The notes: generated by a model not told the origin, from the letters alone. A stretch of 64,000 nt of DNA from Draconibacterium aestuarii (GCA_026671195.1 JAPOHD010000068.1:62001-126000), one strand, 5' to 3'. Shown: positions 1 through 9,329, numbered from the stretch's first letter. Translations and numbers: made by a program.

Positions 1-915
1 GTAATAATTTATTTTGTCCTTTATTTTTCGAACCAGTTTTTTGCTTTTTAAAGTATCGGTGGGAATACGTTTGTACAACTGGTTTAAATCGGCAGCCCAA
101 ATTAAATGCTCGTAATCAAAGCGATTCCCTTCGTCATCAATTACAAATTTTTGTTCAGGATTGTGTTGTTCAATGTTTGTTGAGGTTCGAATTACACCGC
201 CTTTATCTTTTATGTAATCGGCCAGCCCGTAAATAACCGTTGCCGTTCCGCCTTTGGGGTAGTAATAATCGAGATACAAACTAAAATAACTCAAGGCAAA
301 TGAAGCCGGTGTTTTCTGAAAAAAGTGTTGTCCTATTAAATCAATCAGCGCCTGGTTTTTGGTGAAACGCTGCAGGTATTCGTCAACAGGTTCCTTTAAC
401 TTGTTTATTTTTCGGATGGCCATCAAAAATTTAAACAGCCAGGGCAGCAGTTCTTTCCGAACGTATTCCTTATCGTTTTTTAAATCCATAAAAGTTGGAT
501 TATCGATGCCGTACAATACGTCCATGTAATCCATACTTTTTCGCACTTCATTTATAATGTTTTTGATGTCGTTCTCATTTTCAGGGAATTCCTTAATCAG
601 AAAAGCCTGGTACTCCTCAATGCTTTCGTGGTTTTCGAGCACCATTACCGAGTTGCCCACTCCAATTGATGTTTTACTTTGAATAAAGTCGATTTCAATT
701 CCGAGGCTGCGTAACATTGGGAAAAGTGTTCCCGAGTTTTCCATCGATCGCAGGCCTCCATCAAAATACACACCGTTTCGCTCAAAGGTTTGAATCAATC
801 CACCTACCTTGCTTTGCTTTTCGAAAAGCATCACCTTTTGGCCCGCTTTTGCCACAAAGGCAGCCGCTGTTAATCCTGCAATTCCACCTCCAACTACAAT
901 GGTATCATATTTCAT
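1..915 (-). CDS. NAD(P)/FAD-dependent oxidoreductase, phytoene desaturase (CrtI) type, partial
   Basis: The frame is open for 305 codons and runs off the left window edge, so the C-terminus is missing. The start ATG is at 915 and gives MKYDTIVVGGGIAGLTAA, a Rossmann dinucleotide-binding motif (GxGxxG, residues 9-14) followed by the GG..F pattern of COG1233 proteins. Further on, YPKGG (about residue 230) and a GG-x-I-R strand match the second conserved block of CrtI/carotenoid-isomerase-like flavoproteins. The family oxidises or isomerises polyprenyl, carotenoid or retinoid-like substrates with FAD; the substrate here cannot be read from sequence. The start overlaps the stop of the upstream SDR gene by 11 bases, so the two are translationally coupled in one operon. 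Family is fairly certain, role is not. Confidence 0.8.
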   Translation of the reverse strand, partial: MKYDTIVVGGGIAGLTAAAFVAKAGQKVMLFEKQSKVGGLIQTFERNGVYFDGGLRSMENSGTLFPMLRSLGIEIDFIQSKTSIGVGNSVMVLENHESIEEYQAFLIKEFPENENDIKNIINEVRKSMDYMDVLYGIDNPTFMDLKNDKEYVRKELLPWLFKFLMAIRKINKLKEPVDEYLQRFTKNQALIDLIGQHFFQKTPASFALSYFSLYLDYYYPKGGTATVIYGLADYIKDKGGVIRTSTNIEQHNPEQKFVIDDEGNRFDYEHLIWAADLNQLYKRIPTDTLKSKKLVRKIKDKINYY

Positions 916-1852
916 AAATGTCTTCTTTATCAAGTTGTGTTAGTTCTTTACTTATCTGAAATATTTGTTTCCCCAATTCTCTGTCAACTGCATGTTTGGC
1001 CGGAATTTCTTCGTTGGTAAGGTTGTAAAATTTACCACTAACGCCTTCCATTTCGGGTGAAGAGGCATGGTAGTAAATGGCTTCGCCCGATATTTTCGGA
1101 TCTTTTAGTAGCGGCTGAACGATGTATTTCGAATACAAATTGTACAAAAGTCCGTTGTTGGTTCCAATATTTGATTTTACGGCTCCGGGGTGCATGGCAT
1201 TTATAGTAACTCCTTTGCCATCGAGCAAATCATTAAGCTCCCAAACGGTCATTAACTGTGCGGTTTTAGAGGCTCCGTACCCTTTTATGCCTTTGTACCG
1301 GCGCTTTGCCCAGGTAAGGTCGTCTATGTCCAGTCCGTTAAAACGGTGTCCTTCCGAGTTTACCTGAATAATGCGTGAGGGGGCACTTTCAACCAAACGT
1401 TTCAGCAGTAAGCTGGTGATTAAAAATGCTGCCAAATGATTCACACAAAAAGCTACTTCGTGACCGTCGTTTGTAAGTTGGCGTGTGGTCATGTGCACTC
1501 CTGCGTTGTTAATCAATACATCTATTTTGGGGTACTCAGCAAGAATAGCTTCGGTGGCTTGCCGCACCTGTTTTAAATCGGAAAAGTCGGCAATAAAATA
1601 CTGTGCTTCCGTATTGTATTTTTCTTTCAGCTCTTTGCTTAGTTCTTCTGCTTTTTGTTTGTCGCGAACCATTATAGCTAGGGTAGCGCCTGCCCCGACC
1701 AGTGTATTTGCGGCTTCGTACCCCACTCCCGAAGTTGCTCCGGTAAGTACACATACTTTGCCGTTCATGCGCTCCCGCGAATATTTCTGTGGCAATCGCC
1801 CCGCCCGAATAAAATCCAGTTCCTCTGGTAGTTTAAATCGCCCCATGTTCAC
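905..1852 (-). CDS. Short-chain dehydrogenase/reductase (retinol-dehydrogenase-like)
   Basis: A 315-residue classical SDR. It has the cofactor motif TGATSGVG at residues 37-44, the NNAG motif near residue 115 and the catalytic YGASK (YxxxK) near residue 192. The extended N-terminus and overall length resemble the WWOX/retinol dehydrogenase-like branch of SDRs, which reduce or oxidise lipid carbonyls with NAD(P)H. The start is either GTG at 1852, overlapping the upstream stop as GTGA, or ATG at 1846. It lies third in a tightly packed minus-strand operon (DUF2141, NTF2-like, SDR, FAD oxidoreductase). Together with the flavoprotein this suggests modification of a lipid or isoprenoid, which is inference. 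Confidence 0.88.
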   Translation of the reverse strand: MNMGRFKLPEELDFIRAGRLPQKYSRERMNGKVCVLTGATSGVGYEAANTLVGAGATLAIMVRDKQKAEELSKELKEKYNTEAQYFIADFSDLKQVRQATEAILAEYPKIDVLINNAGVHMTTRQLTNDGHEVAFCVNHLAAFLITSLLLKRLVESAPSRIIQVNSEGHRFNGLDIDDLTWAKRRYKGIKGYGASKTAQLMTVWELNDLLDGKGVTINAMHPGAVKSNIGTNNGLLYNLYSKYIVQPLLKDPKISGEAIYYHASSPEMEGVSGKFYNLTNEEIPAKHAVDRELGKQIFQISKELTQLDKEDIYEI

Positions 1853-2325
1853 CCAAATTTTTTAATTATAAATCTACGATACATTTTCCCAAAACGCGGA
1901 ATGTTGTTGAAAATATCGCCCCATAAATCGTAGTAATCGCGTTGCTCCAGAATAAAATTATCGTCGCTAATAAGTAGTTTGGTGCAGCCATAAAGAGGGG
2001 TGCTCGGATATTTTTTAAACATCATGGTCATAATCCATTCAAATAGTATCACATTGTCGTTTTGAACGATGGAAACGATTTCCATGTTAAGCTGTTTTGT
2101 GCGTTTGGTTAGCCGGTTACACATGGCAATAAAGTTTTCAATCCCTTCGATGCGCTGAATGGTATCCTGAAAAATAATGTCTTTGTGGTAGTATTTAAAA
2201 ATGTGCGACCAGTCGGGTTTCCCATCAGTATTGTAGGTAGTAGACCACAATTCTTTTACCGTATCAACATTCAGTTGTTTTTTTGTAGTGTCGTCCATTA
2301 TTCTATCCGGTTCACTTTGCGACAT
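1849..2325 (-). CDS. Nuclear transport factor 2-like (SnoaL-like) protein
   Basis: About 158 residues, using the ATG at 2325 (MSQSEPDR). An in-frame codon at 2367 would overlap the preceding gene by 34 bases, and the ATG at 2325 sits 8 bases after that gene's stop. The pattern VKELWSTTYNTDGKPDW, then D-I-I-F-Q-D and later strands with a W-I-M-T-M core is typical of the cone-shaped NTF2/SnoaL fold, which either binds small ligands or catalyses isomerase-type reactions. No signal peptide is present, so it is probably cytoplasmic. Its stop overlaps the SDR start, so it is co-translated with an oxidoreductase pair. Its ligand is unknown. Confidence 0.75.
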   Translation of the reverse strand: MSQSEPDRIMDDTTKKQLNVDTVKELWSTTYNTDGKPDWSHIFKYYHKDIIFQDTIQRIEGIENFIAMCNRLTKRTKQLNMEIVSIVQNDNVILFEWIMTMMFKKYPSTPLYGCTKLLISDDNFILEQRDYYDLWGDIFNNIPRFGKMYRRFIIKKFG

Positions 2326-2333
2326 ATTGTTCT

Positions 2334-2753
2334 TTATTTTTGTTTTAGAATATAGGTAGGAGTACATTTTATTGTATCGGTGTGAGTGACCTCAAAAATC
2401 ATTTTGTCGAATGTAGGCGGTCCAAACTTACCTTTTGCATTGTTCGAAAAACCATAACCTTCGCGGGGTAGGCCCATAAAATTTGTGTTTATTTTTTCAT
2501 CCATGTTTTCATCGTGAAAATACTTAAACGCGTAATTGCCGGGTTTTAGGTTTTCCACAGTGATAATACATTTATTCTCAGCTATTTTCTCCGAAATACC
2601 TTTAACTACTTCCTCTGTTTCGCTGTTAAATTCAAGCAGTATCTGACCATTATTGTTTCGGATAGTCTCAATTTCAATGAATAAAGTGATTTGAGCAGAA
2701 GAAATAGTCGGAATAAATAACAATACTAACAGCAAGAATAGCAGGTTCTTCAT
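2334..2753 (-). CDS. DUF2141 family secreted protein
   Basis: 139 residues with a clear signal peptide (MKNLLFLLLVLLFIPTISSAQ) followed by a beta-rich domain. The features I recognise as DUF2141 are a first strand I-E-I-E-T-I-R-NNNGQILLEF, a central LKPGNYAFKYFHDEN motif, and the near C-terminal GLPREGYGFSNNAKG-K-GPP block. The family is common in Bacteroidota, periplasmic or secreted, and has no established activity. It is the first gene of the four-gene minus-strand operon and has a 287-base upstream region shared with the divergent lipoprotein gene. Confidence 0.85.
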   Translation of the reverse strand: MKNLLFLLLVLLFIPTISSAQITLFIEIETIRNNNGQILLEFNSETEEVVKGISEKIAENKCIITVENLKPGNYAFKYFHDENMDEKINTNFMGLPREGYGFSNNAKGKFGPPTFDKMIFEVTHTDTIKCTPTYILKQK

Positions 2754-3040
2754 TGTACTATTTTTGAATGATGCTTACTTATAGCCTGAAAAGCTGAAAA
2801 TTAATTATATTTTTATTTTTAACCAGCATGTTTCGTAAAAACCTTAGCCTTATGATTTTAAATCGGAAACATCTTAATCTGATTTTTTTACAGCATATTT
2901 TTATATCCTCTGTTCTTTGTTTAAGAGGAAGGTTTAATGGTTGAACAATAAAGCTTAACTTATTGTTTTAATGTCGAATAAATAATCGATTGTTTTCCTT
3001 TTGAAAAAGTATTCATAACTTGTTATCCAAATTTATTCCT

Positions 3041-4102
3041 ATGAAGAAGATATTTTTAGCATTGGTACTAGTTTCTTTCTTTGCGTGCAGTGATGATGGC
3101 GGTATCGATGGTCCTGCATCGGACAAAGCAGAAATACTTGGTTTTACAGTTGAAGCCAACGCCGGTTTTAACCCGGTATATTCTTATATCGACGAAGAAA
3201 ATGGAGAAGTGCACGTGTTTGCTGCAGTTAATTTTGATGATCTCACTTTCCCAATAAAGCTTATTCCTGTAATAAGCGTTTCCGAAGGAGCAAGCATTGT
3301 TCCTGCTTTGGAAGATGAGGTAACTTTCGACGATCCGGAAGATTTTGTAGAATACACCGTAACCTCGGAAGACGGTTTAAATTCAAAAGATTATATTTTC
3401 ACCATCAGAGACACGCAAATTCCCAATGCCGGTTTCGAAAACTGGTATACTGAAACAGGGATGAATAGCCAACCCTTTCAGGAACCGGGGAAGTACAAAG
3501 AGTCAACAGTTTGGGCAACAGCCAATATGGGAACCAGTATTTACAGTATTTATGGTACATCGCAGTTAAACGATGGAGATAACTCATTCGTAAAGATTGA
3601 AACGGTTACTACGGTGGCTTTGCCATTGGTTGCAGGTGCATTGTATATTGGTAAATTTGATTTAGACGGTGCCATTGAGAATCCCACTGATCCGGTTGCC
3701 GCCGCAAAACTGGGCATTCCGTTTCATGAAAAACCTGTTGCAGTTCAATTTAAATATTCGTATAAATCGGGTGATCAACTAATTCAGGCCATTTTAAAGG
3801 ATCCGGGGAATTTATTTGGTGGCTTCGATGTAATAAATCTTGAGGGTACCGATAAATTTGGCATTGAAATAGCGCTGGAACAAAGGGTAGGTGAAGCTGT
3901 TTCTGTCATTGCAAAAAAAGTGTTTCAAAGTGCCGAGGAAGTGGCCGAACTCACGAATGTAAGACTCGATTTGGACTACATGTCGAATGATGCACCGACT
4001 CACTTATATATATCTTTTTCGCCCAGTTACGATGGCGGTACATTTAAAGGAGCCGTGGGAAGTACATTAATTATCGATGATGTAGAATTGATCTATGAAT
4101 AG
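3041..4102 (+). CDS. PCMD-domain surface lipoprotein
   Basis: 353 residues from the ATG at 3041; a TTG 21 bases upstream is a less likely start. The N-terminus is a lipoprotein signal with lipobox SFFAC followed by SDDGG. Acidic residues right after the cysteine match the Bacteroidota lipoprotein export signal, so surface exposure is likely. Residues about 25-130 look like an immunoglobulin-like DUF5018-type domain. From about residue 135, IPNAGFENW opens a beta-sandwich domain of the PCMD type (putative carbohydrate metabolism domain). Its stop overlaps the start of the next gene by 8 bases. Glycan or surface binding is plausible; no catalytic motif is seen. Confidence 0.78.
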   Translation: MKKIFLALVLVSFFACSDDGGIDGPASDKAEILGFTVEANAGFNPVYSYIDEENGEVHVFAAVNFDDLTFPIKLIPVISVSEGASIVPALEDEVTFDDPEDFVEYTVTSEDGLNSKDYIFTIRDTQIPNAGFENWYTETGMNSQPFQEPGKYKESTVWATANMGTSIYSIYGTSQLNDGDNSFVKIETVTTVALPLVAGALYIGKFDLDGAIENPTDPVAAAKLGIPFHEKPVAVQFKYSYKSGDQLIQAILKDPGNLFGGFDVINLEGTDKFGIEIALEQRVGEAVSVIAKKVFQSAEEVAELTNVRLDLDYMSNDAPTHLYISFSPSYDGGTFKGAVGSTLIIDDVELIYE

Positions 4103-4832
4103 GATATTTCTGCTATTATTCTTTTTTTTAACCTTCACGGAAATATTCGCACAGGATACAAAATGGGAATTTGCTTCATCATTAGGAATTGATATGGGCG
4201 GTGCTATTCCAATACCTTTATCGGAAATGCCCGACGATGCCAAAGCCTCACCAAAATTGAAGCCAAATCTGGGTATTGCTTTTAAAAGAAATATTAACGA
4301 ACGCTGGAGCCTGGGCACAGAACTTAGCTATCATACTTTAGCGGTTGATGCCAAAGTAAATGTTATAAGCCAGGCTTTTTGGGCCGACGATCGATCTTAT
4401 GCAACCTATTTCTCCGGCGAGGCTTATTCATCTACCGAACTTCAGTTTATCGAAATTCCGTTTACTACCTATTATTATTTTAACAAACGATGGTCGCTGG
4501 TTTTTGGAGCCTATTATTCTATTATGCTGAATGGAAGACTGGAAACAGAGGGGAGAAATGGATGGATTTCGGCCGATAAAAATGATACGGATACTGCGCC
4601 GTTGCCAGGTACTCAAAACACCACTTTTGATTTTAATGATGAATTGGATAATTACGATGTTGGAGTGCTGGTTGGCTATCAGTTTAAAGTTGGAGAACGT
4701 GTTGATTTGTGGGGGCGGTTTAATGTGGGCTTCAAAAGTATTTTTGTACCCGATTTTAATAATATCGACTACGAGATGTATCAATTCCGGTTTAGTACAG
4801 GGGTATCATTTATTTTATGGACCCGTACCTAA
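4095..4832 (+). CDS. Outer-membrane beta-barrel protein
   Basis: 245 residues with a signal peptide (cleavage near FAQDTKWEFA) and then alternating aromatic/polar strands typical of a small 8-10 strand barrel (OmpX/porin-like, PF13568-type in this phylum). Strand-like segments such as WSLGTELSYH, YYYFNKRWSLVFGAYYS and VDLWGRFNVGFK are visible, and the last strand is MYQFRFSTGVSFILW. The start ATG lies inside the stop region of the PCMD lipoprotein (ATGAATAG), so the two are translationally coupled and probably made in fixed proportion. That suggests a lipoprotein-barrel pair in the outer membrane, which is inference. Confidence 0.8.
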   Translation: MNRIFLLLFFFLTFTEIFAQDTKWEFASSLGIDMGGAIPIPLSEMPDDAKASPKLKPNLGIAFKRNINERWSLGTELSYHTLAVDAKVNVISQAFWADDRSYATYFSGEAYSSTELQFIEIPFTTYYYFNKRWSLVFGAYYSIMLNGRLETEGRNGWISADKNDTDTAPLPGTQNTTFDFNDELDNYDVGVLVGYQFKVGERVDLWGRFNVGFKSIFVPDFNNIDYEMYQFRFSTGVSFILWTRT

Positions 4833-4893
4833 ACTTTAATCCATTTATCGTTTTGATTCTTATATTTGTTCGTAAATCTTAAATCGTTCAGTT

Positions 4894-5550
4894 ATGCGTC
4901 GTTTGTTTGTGTTGGTAAGTTTGATTTTTTTTACACAACTCAGTTTTGCACAAGTGCGTGCCACTACCGAAACCGGGAATAAAGTAATTTTGTTTGACAA
5001 CGGAACCTGGAAATACGAAGAAAAAACGGTAACACAGGAAACTCCGGCTTTAACTGTTGTTACAATTCCTTCTGTTCCTTCAGTTGCTGTTGATTCTACG
5101 CGTGAGATAGAAACAAAACCTGTGTCCTATTTAAGGTTACCAAGCCCGATTTTGGAGCGCTATTTTGGCGAAGAAAAAGGACGCATACATTGTCGTTTGA
5201 GTTGTTCCAATCATTTAGGAGACATACAGGTGAATTATAGTTGGGAGATGCCGGTGGGAGATGGTCAGCGTTATTTTGGAAGTTTCAAAGCAGGAAGTAA
5301 ATTAACTGTTCACTTACTGGATGGAAAAAAGGTGGAGCTGTTTGCTGGCGAAGACAGTAACGTTGATGCGCGTCCCAAGTATAATTTTACTGCAATTGCG
5401 GGTACTACTCAACCACTTAGCACGGCGCAAATAGATGCTTTAATTGTGCAGCCTTTCCGAAAACTGGAAGTGGAATGGAAGAAGAAAACAGAGGTCTATG
5501 AAATCGAAGCTTCAGACTATTTTATGGAGAATTTGCCACTTGTTTTTTAG
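4894..5550 (+). CDS. Secreted protein of unknown function (DUF3157-like N-terminus)
   Basis: 218 residues with a signal peptide ending near LSFAQ. Immediately after it comes TETGNKVILFDNGTWKYEE, a short motif (T-xx-G-K-V-L-xx-DGTW-Y) found at the N-terminus of many small exported Bacteroidota proteins, sometimes labelled DUF3157. The C-terminal half is mixed alpha/beta with two cysteines close together (CRLSCSN). I recognise no enzyme motif. It follows the barrel gene by 61 bases and may be the third gene of that unit. It converges with the methyltransferase gene, leaving 8 bases between the stops. Confidence 0.6.
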   Translation: MRRLFVLVSLIFFTQLSFAQVRATTETGNKVILFDNGTWKYEEKTVTQETPALTVVTIPSVPSVAVDSTREIETKPVSYLRLPSPILERYFGEEKGRIHCRLSCSNHLGDIQVNYSWEMPVGDGQRYFGSFKAGSKLTVHLLDGKKVELFAGEDSNVDARPKYNFTAIAGTTQPLSTAQIDALIVQPFRKLEVEWKKKTEVYEIEASDYFMENLPLVF

Positions 5551-5558
5551 CCTCTTGT

Positions 5559-6194
5559 TCAGCTTTCAACCGCAAGTCGTCGGAAACTGCAAAAAATAAA
5601 ATTCTGAATACTTTCGAAGGGAGTTTTATGATCGACAGTAATACATTTTACTTTCTCGAAAAATCGTTTTAGACGTTCAGTCATCGATGTTTCAGAATAC
5701 TGTTTAATTTCAATCCCGCTGCATTTTGTAGGTCCGTTTTCTGAAAAGGTGCCGATTACCAACACTCCATCGGGTTTTAAATTTTGCTGAATGGTAGTAA
5801 TGTAACTCTTAATTTCGTTATCATTTGTGAGAAAATGAAAGGCTGCCCGGTCGTGCCAGAAACCATATTTTTCGGTAGGTTGAAATGTTGCTGCATCGGC
5901 TACGATCCAGTTTACTTTCGATGCTTTATCGCCCAGTCGTTGTTTGGCTTTTTTTAGTGCGGCTTCCGAAATATCGAGTACGGTAATGTCGTTGTATCCC
6001 AGTTCGATAAGATGATCGACCAGTAAACTGTCGCCACCTCCAACATCAATAATTTTCTCCGATTTTGGAATTTTAAACTCCTTTACAAACTCCAGCGAAA
6101 CGGTTGGATGAGGCTGGTACCAGCTTACATCATCCGTATTTTTGGTTGCATAAATCTGCTCCCAATGTTTTTTTCTGTCTACTATCTCCTCCAT
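5559..6194 (-). CDS. Class I SAM-dependent methyltransferase
   Basis: 211 residues using the ATG at 6194 (MEEIVDRKKHWEQIY). A longer in-frame version would start inside sbcC and lacks family resemblance there. Motif I is IIDVGGGDSLLVDHL (about residues 50-63), followed by the acidic end of strand 2 (VLDISEAALKKAKQR) and motif IV-like WIVADAATF. The HWEQIYATKNTDDVSWYQ start is characteristic of a widespread methyltransferase_25/TehB-like group in this phylum. The substrate is unknown. It lies 49 bases downstream of sbcC and may be transcribed from it. Confidence 0.85.
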   Translation of the reverse strand: MEEIVDRKKHWEQIYATKNTDDVSWYQPHPTVSLEFVKEFKIPKSEKIIDVGGGDSLLVDHLIELGYNDITVLDISEAALKKAKQRLGDKASKVNWIVADAATFQPTEKYGFWHDRAAFHFLTNDNEIKSYITTIQQNLKPDGVLVIGTFSENGPTKCSGIEIKQYSETSMTERLKRFFEKVKCITVDHKTPFESIQNFIFCSFRRLAVES

Positions 6195-6243
6195 GATTTT
6201 CAAAAATACGAAATCAAACAGAATTATAGGGTTTTCATTGGTA

Positions 6244-9200
6244 CTAATTACTCCAGCTTTGCAGAATTTTACTTCCCGTTTCCTCTGAATTCTCGACGTG
6301 CAGATGAACATCAATTTCCTGTTGCATTTCTTCCACATGCGAAATCACCCCAACAATCCGATCCTCTTTTCGCAAGGCTTTCAGCGTATCGAAAACCACG
6401 CCCAATGCTTCTTTGTCGAGCGAACCGAAACCTTCGTCGAGGAAGAAAAAGTTTTGATTTGATTCGGTTATTTTCTGAATGTTATCGGCCAGTGCCAGTG
6501 CCAGCGAAAGTGCCGCCTGAAATGTTTGTCCGCCCGAAAGCGTTTTTACGCTGCGAATTTTACCGCCGTTCATAAAATCGCGTACCCTGAAATTATTGTC
6601 TTCCGAAATCTCAAGACTTAACTTTTGGCGTGTAAGATGAAAAAAACGTTCGTTTGCTGCGTTGCACAGATTTTGCAAATACACTGATGAAATGTAATTC
6701 ACAAAACCACTGGCTTTAAACAACGATTTTAATGTTTTTAGATTCTCGGCACGTAACTCCAGTTCATCCAGTGATTTTTTAAGTTTTAAGCGACTCTCCA
6801 AATCTTTTTGGAGTTTGCTGAGCAGTGTTTTTATTTCTCCCGATTTCTCCTTCTTACCGGATATTTCAGCATTTATCGTTTTTATTTCTTCCACCAGTGT
6901 TTGGTGTGCTTCAATATCGTAAACCCGGTTACCCATCTCTTTCTGAAGATCGGCCAAACGCGTTTTGGACTGAGTCTGCTTTTGTTTGAATTCCGCAATG
7001 GAAGCTTCCTGTTTTTCAATGTCAATCGAAAAGGCAAGTACCTGTTTTACCTGGTCCAGGTGGTTGTATCCCGATTTTTCCAACTGCTGATTAATTTTTT
7101 CCTGCAGCGTTTTATTGTTTTGTTTTTCCTGCTCCAGTTCTTTTTTGTTGGCGGCCAAACTCCCGCTGAGCGTATCTTTTTGTTTACGCAGTTCAATCAG
7201 TTTTTGGTTTAGCACGGTGAACTGCTTATCTATTTCTGCATATCTAACTAAAAGTGCTTCCTGTTCATTTTTAATTTCGTCTTTTGATTTCTGTTGATAA
7301 TCATCAATGGAAATCATTTTTAGCTGCCCGTAAAGAGTTTTTGTATGTGTGTTCAATACCGTTACATTTGTTTTGATCTTATCAAGTGCCAGTTGGTATT
7401 TCTCTTTGTCTTTTGTTGCCTGGTCAAATTGTCGTGCAATATTTTCGACATCGTCTTCTTTTTTGGAAATTTGTTGCTGAAGAAGGGTGGCAGATTCAAT
7501 GGCCAGATCCACCGTTTTAAAATCTTCGAATTTGGGCCACAAAGTATCATATTTATGCTTTTCGAGCTCGGTGTTGTTCAGCGCTGCTTTTTTCTTCCAA
7601 TCGTTTAAAAATTTAGTATTGGAAGCCACTTGCTGTTCCAGCACTTTAATTTTTGAGATGGTTTCCGCGAGCGTTTCAATCTCTTTTGTATGCACTTTTT
7701 TAGTGTTGAGCAAACGATTCTGTTCTTCGTGAACATCGTCGGCATTATAAATTTCGGGGTGATGTGCAGAGCCGCACAAAGGGCAGGGGCTGCCATCTTT
7801 TAATTCCTTGGCATATTTTTCGAGCTGCGCCTTTACCCGCAAATGATCCTGATCTTTCTCAATTTGTTCGATCTTTAACTTTGTCGACTCAATTTTTTTC
7901 TGCAAAAAATCAACAGCTTCAGCATGTGTTACATCTTTCGTGCTTTCTTCTTCAAGAATGGCGCTGAAGGTTTTCGAAATTTGTAATTGTTCGTTTTCCA
8001 GCTTGACTATTTCTGCATTTATTTCATTTATTTTTTTATCGAGGTTAAGCTTTTCTGTGTACCAGGTTTTTACTTTTGTAAGCCTTGCAAGGTCAGGAAC
8101 CTTTAGTTTGTCGTCTTTAATTTGTTTGGCGAGTACCTCTTTCCCGGCTCTGAGTTTCTCTGCTTTTTCGGTGGTCTGTTTTACTATTTCAGCGCCTTTT
8201 TTTAGTCGGATGTTTTCGTTCTCAATTTCAGTTTCATTCGCTTTAATCAGCGAGAGCTTATCCAGTTCTTCAGCCTGTTGTTTTAGCTTTTCGCGGTTGT
8301 CGTAAACTTTTTGTATTTCGGCAAGTGCTTTTTCCTTCTCCTTAATTTCATCTTCTTCCTTCTTTAGTATGATCGAATCCTGTTCGATTTGAGCGGTTTT
8401 CAGTGCAACTTTCTTTGTACTGATCTCCAGTAAATCCAGACTGTTTTTAAAGTCGAGTACGCACTTTTCGTATTGTTGAACTTTTTTCTCCAAAAGAAGA
8501 AAGTCGGGTTCCTGTTTTTGGAGTACTGCCAATTCGTTTTTGGCCGTTTCTGTTTTTTTCGTCAGATCCAGAATTTGCTGCCACTGAACTTCCTGTTTTT
8601 GGCCGGCGTTTAGTTTTTTACCCAGCTCATCCAACTCTTTGTTTAAGTGAACGAGTTGTTGTTCATAAGCTTTTATGTTTTCAGGATCAATCTCGCCCAA
8701 TTGTGTTAACTGTCCTTCGATGTTTTGTTTTTGCGCATTGTTTTTCGATTCCAGGGAAGTTACCTTGTAAAACAATTCAAACTTTTCCAGGTTAAAAAGC
8801 TCCTTCATCATTTTTGTGCGGTCCTTGTTTCCCAGCTGCAAAAACTCCTGAAACTGTCCCTGAGGAATAATAACCGTTCGTTTAAAATTTTCGTAGCTTA
8901 AACCAATCGCTTCTTCCAGAACGGTTGGTTCAATTGGTATCCAGTTTTCTCCATCGTACCGGTAGGTGCTTCGGTCCAGTGCTTTTACATCGTCAAAACG
9001 TTTGCTGTTGCGTCGTCCTTTTACCGTTGCCCGATACGGTACCTGGTCTTTTCCGGTTTCAAACTCAAAATCGATCAACAGTTCGTTCGATTTGAGGTTC
9101 ATCATGTTGTAATTCCTGTTATCGCCCGAAAGATTGAGGCGGTCAGTTTTGCCGTAAATGGCAAAGGTTATCGCTTCCAGAATCGACGATTTTCCGCTTC

Positions 9201-9312
9201 CCACCGATCCAAAAATACCAAACAGGTTGGCTGCCGTGAGTTTTGTAAAATCGATGTTTTGTTTTTGCTGGTAAGAATATAAACCGGCTATGGTGAGTTT
9301 TACTGGTATCAT
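6244..9312 (-). CDS. sbcC: Exonuclease SbcCD, ATPase/hook subunit C
   Basis: 1022 residues, the normal length for SbcC. An N-terminal ABC half carries Walker A GSVGSGKS (35-42). Long coiled coils flank the zinc hook CPLCGSAHH near residue 507. The C-terminal half has the ABC signature LSGGQ (about 926) and Walker B FFFLDEGFGSLD (about 957). SbcC is the SMC-like ATPase that with SbcD cleaves hairpins, cruciforms and protein-blocked DNA ends. In most genomes sbcD and sbcC are adjacent and often overlap. Here they are 715 bases apart because a GxxExxY gene and repeats lie between them. Confidence 0.97.
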   Translation of the reverse strand: MIPVKLTIAGLYSYQQKQNIDFTKLTAANLFGIFGSVGSGKSSILEAITFAIYGKTDRLNLSGDNRNYNMMNLKSNELLIDFEFETGKDQVPYRATVKGRRNSKRFDDVKALDRSTYRYDGENWIPIEPTVLEEAIGLSYENFKRTVIIPQGQFQEFLQLGNKDRTKMMKELFNLEKFELFYKVTSLESKNNAQKQNIEGQLTQLGEIDPENIKAYEQQLVHLNKELDELGKKLNAGQKQEVQWQQILDLTKKTETAKNELAVLQKQEPDFLLLEKKVQQYEKCVLDFKNSLDLLEISTKKVALKTAQIEQDSIILKKEEDEIKEKEKALAEIQKVYDNREKLKQQAEELDKLSLIKANETEIENENIRLKKGAEIVKQTTEKAEKLRAGKEVLAKQIKDDKLKVPDLARLTKVKTWYTEKLNLDKKINEINAEIVKLENEQLQISKTFSAILEEESTKDVTHAEAVDFLQKKIESTKLKIEQIEKDQDHLRVKAQLEKYAKELKDGSPCPLCGSAHHPEIYNADDVHEEQNRLLNTKKVHTKEIETLAETISKIKVLEQQVASNTKFLNDWKKKAALNNTELEKHKYDTLWPKFEDFKTVDLAIESATLLQQQISKKEDDVENIARQFDQATKDKEKYQLALDKIKTNVTVLNTHTKTLYGQLKMISIDDYQQKSKDEIKNEQEALLVRYAEIDKQFTVLNQKLIELRKQKDTLSGSLAANKKELEQEKQNNKTLQEKINQQLEKSGYNHLDQVKQVLAFSIDIEKQEASIAEFKQKQTQSKTRLADLQKEMGNRVYDIEAHQTLVEEIKTINAEISGKKEKSGEIKTLLSKLQKDLESRLKLKKSLDELELRAENLKTLKSLFKASGFVNYISSVYLQNLCNAANERFFHLTRQKLSLEISEDNNFRVRDFMNGGKIRSVKTLSGGQTFQAALSLALALADNIQKITESNQNFFFLDEGFGSLDKEALGVVFDTLKALRKEDRIVGVISHVEEMQQEIDVHLHVENSEETGSKILQSWSN

Positions 9313-9329
9313 TTTATTGCTGTTATTTT

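Noticed and set aside
1485-1865. Plus-strand open frame of 126 codons
   Set aside because: Antisense shadow of the SDR gene, which has clear family motifs.
6195-6338. Longer N-terminus of the methyltransferase overlapping sbcC
   Set aside because: The added 48 residues are antisense-free but out-of-family and overlap the end of sbcC by 95 bases; the ATG at 6194 starts the family-like sequence.
7940-8305. Plus-strand open frame of 121 codons
   Set aside because: It is the antisense shadow of the sbcC coiled-coil region; Ser/Phe-rich translation is typical of the complement of Glu/Lys codons.
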